Shown in pieces: positions 19,719 to 23,172 of a DNA stretch of 23,172 nucleotides (its first letter is position 1; every line of letters starts with the position of its first letter). The DNA comes from Paramacrobiotus richtersi (lineage: Eukaryota > Tardigrada > Eutardigrada > Parachela > Macrobiotidae), in contig JAQGAU010000853.1 of the NCBI GenBank assembly GCA_034698045.1, forward strand, positions 1-23,172, given 5' to 3'. Made by a program: the position numbers and the translations under genes. Under the pieces are notes generated by a model that made no database searches, was not told the origin of the DNA, and worked only from the letters and a program-made list of their open reading frames with translations.

Positions 19719-20147
19719 TCAATAGTGTTGAAATCTGATTGTACGAAACAGCACCTCACTACGCTTTCCAGGTCCCCAGTTTTTCGAGATAAACAACTGT
19801 CGTACCAACGGCGTCATGGGCTTCCTTTCCATAGGAATGGGTGGCGCTGGCTCGACAGCTTCTCGCGGCCGGAGTTTGTCGGATTCCAAGATGGTGGTCA
19901 ACATTCTGGGCACGACTGGATAACGTTTTGGCGTTCTATTGGCTCTCCACATTTGCGATCCCAGGACGAAGTGATACCGTTTATCGGCCTTGTGTACCGG
20001 ATAAGTTTCCGGGTTTGACTGCCATAGCATGACCTTTTCAGGAAAAAAGCGTCGAATGTAAACACGCCCGGCACTTTGCTCAAAATGGGAAGTTGCGCAT
20101 AAAATGCTGACGGTCAGAATAATTACACAATTACGGCGAACATCCAT
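19719..20147 (-). CDS. Secreted precursor with amidated-peptide signature (neuropeptide-like)
   Basis: The ATG at 20147 was chosen because it starts a typical signal peptide: MDVRR followed by NCVIILTVSILCATS. The open frame continues upstream without better starts. The 142-residue product has dibasic sites KR at two positions in the middle (DKRYHF, PKRYPV). Near the C-terminus it has RQLFISKNWGPGKR, where GKR is an amidation and cleavage signal and the preceding arginine is a possible monobasic site. The released peptide would have ten residues beginning with Gln and ending WGP-amide. That is the layout of adipokinetic hormone/RPCH peptides (pGlu-Leu...Trp8-Gly). Two points are atypical: the aromatic residue is at position 3 instead of 4, and the peptide is near the C-terminus instead of directly after the signal peptide. 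It may be another secreted protein. Confidence 0.55.
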   Translation of the reverse strand: MDVRRNCVIILTVSILCATSHFEQSAGRVYIRRFFPEKVMLWQSNPETYPVHKADKRYHFVLGSQMWRANRTPKRYPVVPRMLTTILESDKLRPREAVEPAPPIPMERKPMTPLVRQLFISKNWGPGKRSEVLFRTIRFQHY

Positions 20148-20628
20148 CGCAGAATTCGCTTTTAAACTGATGGTTGTTCTGCAGATCACAGCTGACCAAA
20201 ACTCACTGTCTTTAATACTTCGTAATCTAAACAATGAACAAAGGAAAGATTCAGTCAACAAACCAGTTTCACAGTGGCAATATTTGCTGACTAGTTTATT
20301 CTTACTATATATTTCTCTTCGACTTTATAGCAAGAACAAATTAGCCAGCATCTGCTCCAGGCAACAGTGTCATAATTGCCGATAATTGTGCATTTATGGG
20401 TATGTAAACACGGAATCAGTTGAGCATTTGTCCGTCAGCCCAATTACTGGGGTTAAAAACCTTCCAAACCTCATATTTCCCAACACATGAGACGATGCCC
20501 GCTACATTATGCAACAGTTCAGTGAAACGCATTATGAACTAAATGCTGGCGGTGGCGGTTTGTAAGGCGAGCCTGGCTCGCTTGCACTAGCAGATTCAGC
20601 AGATACCCTTCCCGCTTTCAAGCGTCAA

Positions 20629-22251
20629 ATGCCATATTGTACAGTAGCGAAAATGATTGTCTTCCTGTATTTACTTACATTAGTGCATTTTCGGTTGAGC
20701 AGTGATGTTGTACGAAATCATGGTGAGCAGTTAGTCGATGTCAGAAAGAAAAGCTTTTCCATCGACCTTCTCCTCTCGTTCGATTTACCTTCGTTCGTAA
20801 TGTACAGTAAGCTTTGATTGCGCGTTAGTTTTCGTGCTACTTTTCATAAGATCGTGGTAAGTGCCGAGTAGGCATGCAACAAGCTACTTAAAGGGAAATA
20901 TCCCATTAACGTCAGTATATGCCTGATATCGTGCGCATTAAACATACCCTATACCAGCATGTGACCACTGACCACATAAGACGAAATCTTAATTATTTCC
21001 GAATCATTAGTTTCGGGTGTTAATCCCAATGCTTTTCAGGAATTGCCGTTTATGCCCTGTAACAGTTTGTCTGCGTCAGTACAGCGGTAGTTATGCTTTC
21101 CGGCGTGTCAGTTTAGCTGAATGTACTGGCAGTTCGGGTTATCCTAACAAACAAGGTGTGGCCGTCAGGAAAGAGTTCCGTGCTGTGCACGTGCATGCAG
21201 AACACGTAGATCCGTAAACTCAACGTGTTTAGTCTGCACCTGACTTCCTGAGGTGTCGAGTCGCACGTTTTAATGATCCACTATGCATTTTCAACAAGGA
21301 ACAAACATTGTTATAGTTTCATTACTGAATATTCTTTACCGTTTTACAGACAGCTCAGTACTTTAGTTTGCCGAACAAATCACTCCATTCAAAAAAATCA
21401 AATATGGTGCTTAATTTTTTACGGAAAGCTTTCCAAGCTGTACGTACATACAATACGAGCCAGATGTTTGTTGTGGCACAACATTTGTCATTCAAAGCGT
21501 AAATGAGGTGTGCTGTACGTATCCACAGAATATAAGAGTACAAGTATTTCAGGTCCGGCAAAACTTATACAAAGCTACTAATTAGCTCAAGGCGGCTGAT
21601 CAACCGGATAACGATCAAGATGAAAATGCCGGTGTCTGCATGTGTCTTTGCTCTTAGTATAAACAACTAACGACATAATTTTCGTTTGTCTGAGATCGTA
21701 AGCGATACGCTAGCATACATACCTTTATTCATGTGCATAGTATTACTGTGCTAGATTCATGCACCATAAGCTGCGCGGTACCCGAAAGGACTCTTAATTT
21801 TGTTGGCGCCCGATATGTCTGTATGTCACTATCTCCCAATTGCCGTAATTACGCATTCCACGTGCTGGGCGTTTTACTCAAAAAGTTACGCTCATTTGCC
21901 TTTCAGATGTCGTTTATTCGGAAAGTGTAATTTTTCAATTTTTTTGGAGAAAGAAAAGAATGTTGATCATCAAGGAAGACCAACTAAAAGATTTCATTCA
22001 AGAACTGGAACAACTCCTACCGCAAGCGTATCCGGTAGGCCTAGTTCACAAGCGTTTATCAACCGCTCAGGCGCTTCGTACTTCGTAGTACCACATTGAA
22101 CACTGTAGATTAATATTTGATTTAGGTTTACAAACTGGCAGAGAATATTTGGCGGAAAAGTTCTTTTGCCTGGCCTGGACTGGAATTTGTGGTTGGTAAG
22201 GTTGCACTTTACTATAACATGGCACTTACAGGGGTGCTCAGCCAACTGTAG
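20629..22251 (+). CDS. Small predicted secreted protein, four exons
   Basis: Exons 20629-20806, 21907-22034, 22126-22195 and 22232-22251 join with matching phases (1, 0, 1) to give 131 residues. The first exon encodes a signal-like start (MIVFLYLLTLVHFRLSS; ATG at 20629 or 20653). The second encodes ESVIFQFFWRKKR and the helical, acidic DQLKDFIQELEQLLPQAYP. The third encodes VYKLAENIWRKSSFAWPGLE, and the last ends GVLSQL-stop. The second and third exons are the best supported: reading stays open and the splice motifs are good. The link to the first exon crosses 1,100 nt and rests on phase only. The last intron would be just 36 nt, so the true 3' end may differ. I recognise no family. A cysteine-rich open stretch at 21036-21217 lies inside the first intron. 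Confidence 0.4.
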
Positions 22252-23172
22252 TCATCTGGTTTCAGTCCCTCCCATCGCCCACCATGAAACCTGACAGCTA
22301 CTTTTGCAACGCTTTCCTGAAGCCCATTCATTCAGCTATCTTCCGTAGTATGAGGTTCGGTTACATCGGGTGACTGGAATTTGTTACAAATTTTAAATCA
22401 AACCACCCCAGCTTCAAAAACTAGTCTGACCCGCATTTTTCACTTCTCAAAACTGGTAAAAAAAATTCTCTAAAATTCCAGAATGAATATTATTTCGTCA
22501 TGTCATGTTCGTTTGGAAGAACGTTCTTTCGTGTTGTCGTGAGATGCAAGATACAGTCACTTCGAGCCGCGGGCCGTCTCTGTGGGCGGTGGCGCTAACA
22601 GCACTGTCAGATCTGACCACTTATAGCCTTGACCTCTGTCGATCGATCCGATGAGGTTGCATATGGGTGTTATCGTAGTGCTGATGTAGAGGACGAACCC
22701 CAGTGTCTGTTTCGTTTTAAATCCATGACGCATTACAAACCGTTCCAAACTTATTGTCCCTTAAATCTCCAATTATGTTTTCGTCATAACTTATCGCTTT
22801 GCTTGAGATTATTTCTTTACCGAGGGTCGAGATTATTCTACGCGCCGTTAATGCATCGAATACTCGTTCTGATGCCGTTTGTAGCATGCCTCGGTCACAC
22901 TCATTCTGTAAATCAGAAGATCGTTGCCAAAAATTTGCTGTTGCGCATCCACGGGCACTTTTCCAGCCCGTGTTTTTTTAACATAGAAGTCTATGGGAGG
23001 CAAACTTCAGTGGTTCGCCTTCCCGTACTATTGTAGTAAAATCATACTGCTTTTACTTTCAGAAGAGTATATGCGTATGTTCTATCGAATGCAGTATACC
23101 AAGAGCCTGGGAACACACTGTGGGAGTTTCTACAGTGCCGTTTATACGACCAGCAAAAACGACCCCTACCTC
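22252..23172. other. Undecided end of window
   Basis: Both strands are open in places. The plus-strand frame at 22629-23036 and two minus-strand frames (22557-22748 with a hydrophobic stretch; 22717-22978, acidic and helical-looking, containing ASERVFDALTARRIISTLGK) overlap each other. No family, start or phase-matched splice pair allows a choice. The minus-strand frame at 22717-22978 has the most protein-like composition. Confidence 0.25.

Noticed and set aside
22629-23036. Plus-strand 135-codon open frame, the longest near the right end
   Set aside because: Leucine/cysteine-rich composition is what is expected from the complement of a helical acidic minus-strand frame. No domain was seen, so it is left undecided.

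Overview
The window looks like invertebrate animal nuclear DNA. Genes are split by GT-AG introns, many of them short (60 to 100 nt, some 400 to 1,400 nt). They encode eukaryotic families: LSm14-type domains, C2H2 zinc fingers, protein kinases, an MIT domain, multi-pass membrane proteins and secreted precursors. Gene density is high and both strands are used. I infer a small compact-genome invertebrate, for example a tardigrade, but no marker here fixes the taxon. No bacterial operons, tRNA, rRNA or CRISPR array were seen. All gene models were built by hand from reading frames, splice motifs and exon phase; none has been checked by search or transcript.

Layout. Positions 312-1764 (minus) hold an MIT-domain gene and, downstream of it, a dynein-light-chain-like exon. 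Positions 2013-3840 (plus) hold a cysteine-rich, probably secreted protein. Positions 4706-6257 (plus) hold the 3' exons of a single-pass membrane protein with an Arg8 tail; its long intron carries inverted repeats. Positions 7983-8991 (minus) hold the 3' part of a multi-pass membrane protein. Positions 10216-13022 (minus) hold a kinase-like gene whose three main catalytic residues are all replaced, with a proline-rich region upstream. Positions 13258-13914 (minus) hold a related kinase C-lobe with intact catalytic motifs but no N-lobe. Positions 14399-18466 (minus) hold the centrepiece: an eight-exon gene predicted to encode 571 residues with two tandem LSm14-type domains followed by five C2H2 zinc fingers. 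Positions 19719-20147 (minus) hold a secreted precursor with an amidation/dibasic site and an adipokinetic-hormone-like peptide layout. Positions 20629-22251 (plus) hold a small predicted secreted protein. The rest is non-coding or undecided.

The most unusual item is the LSm14-LSm14-zinc-finger protein. Every intron keeps frame, the fourth zinc finger is completed across a splice junction, and both LSm copies are interrupted at the same residue in the same phase, which points to internal exon duplication. Its central intron begins with a 12-bp perfect hairpin covering the 5' splice site and also contains a long G/C-rich fold-back. The two neighbouring kinase relatives form a second interesting pair. 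Nothing in the window shows that these genes work together.
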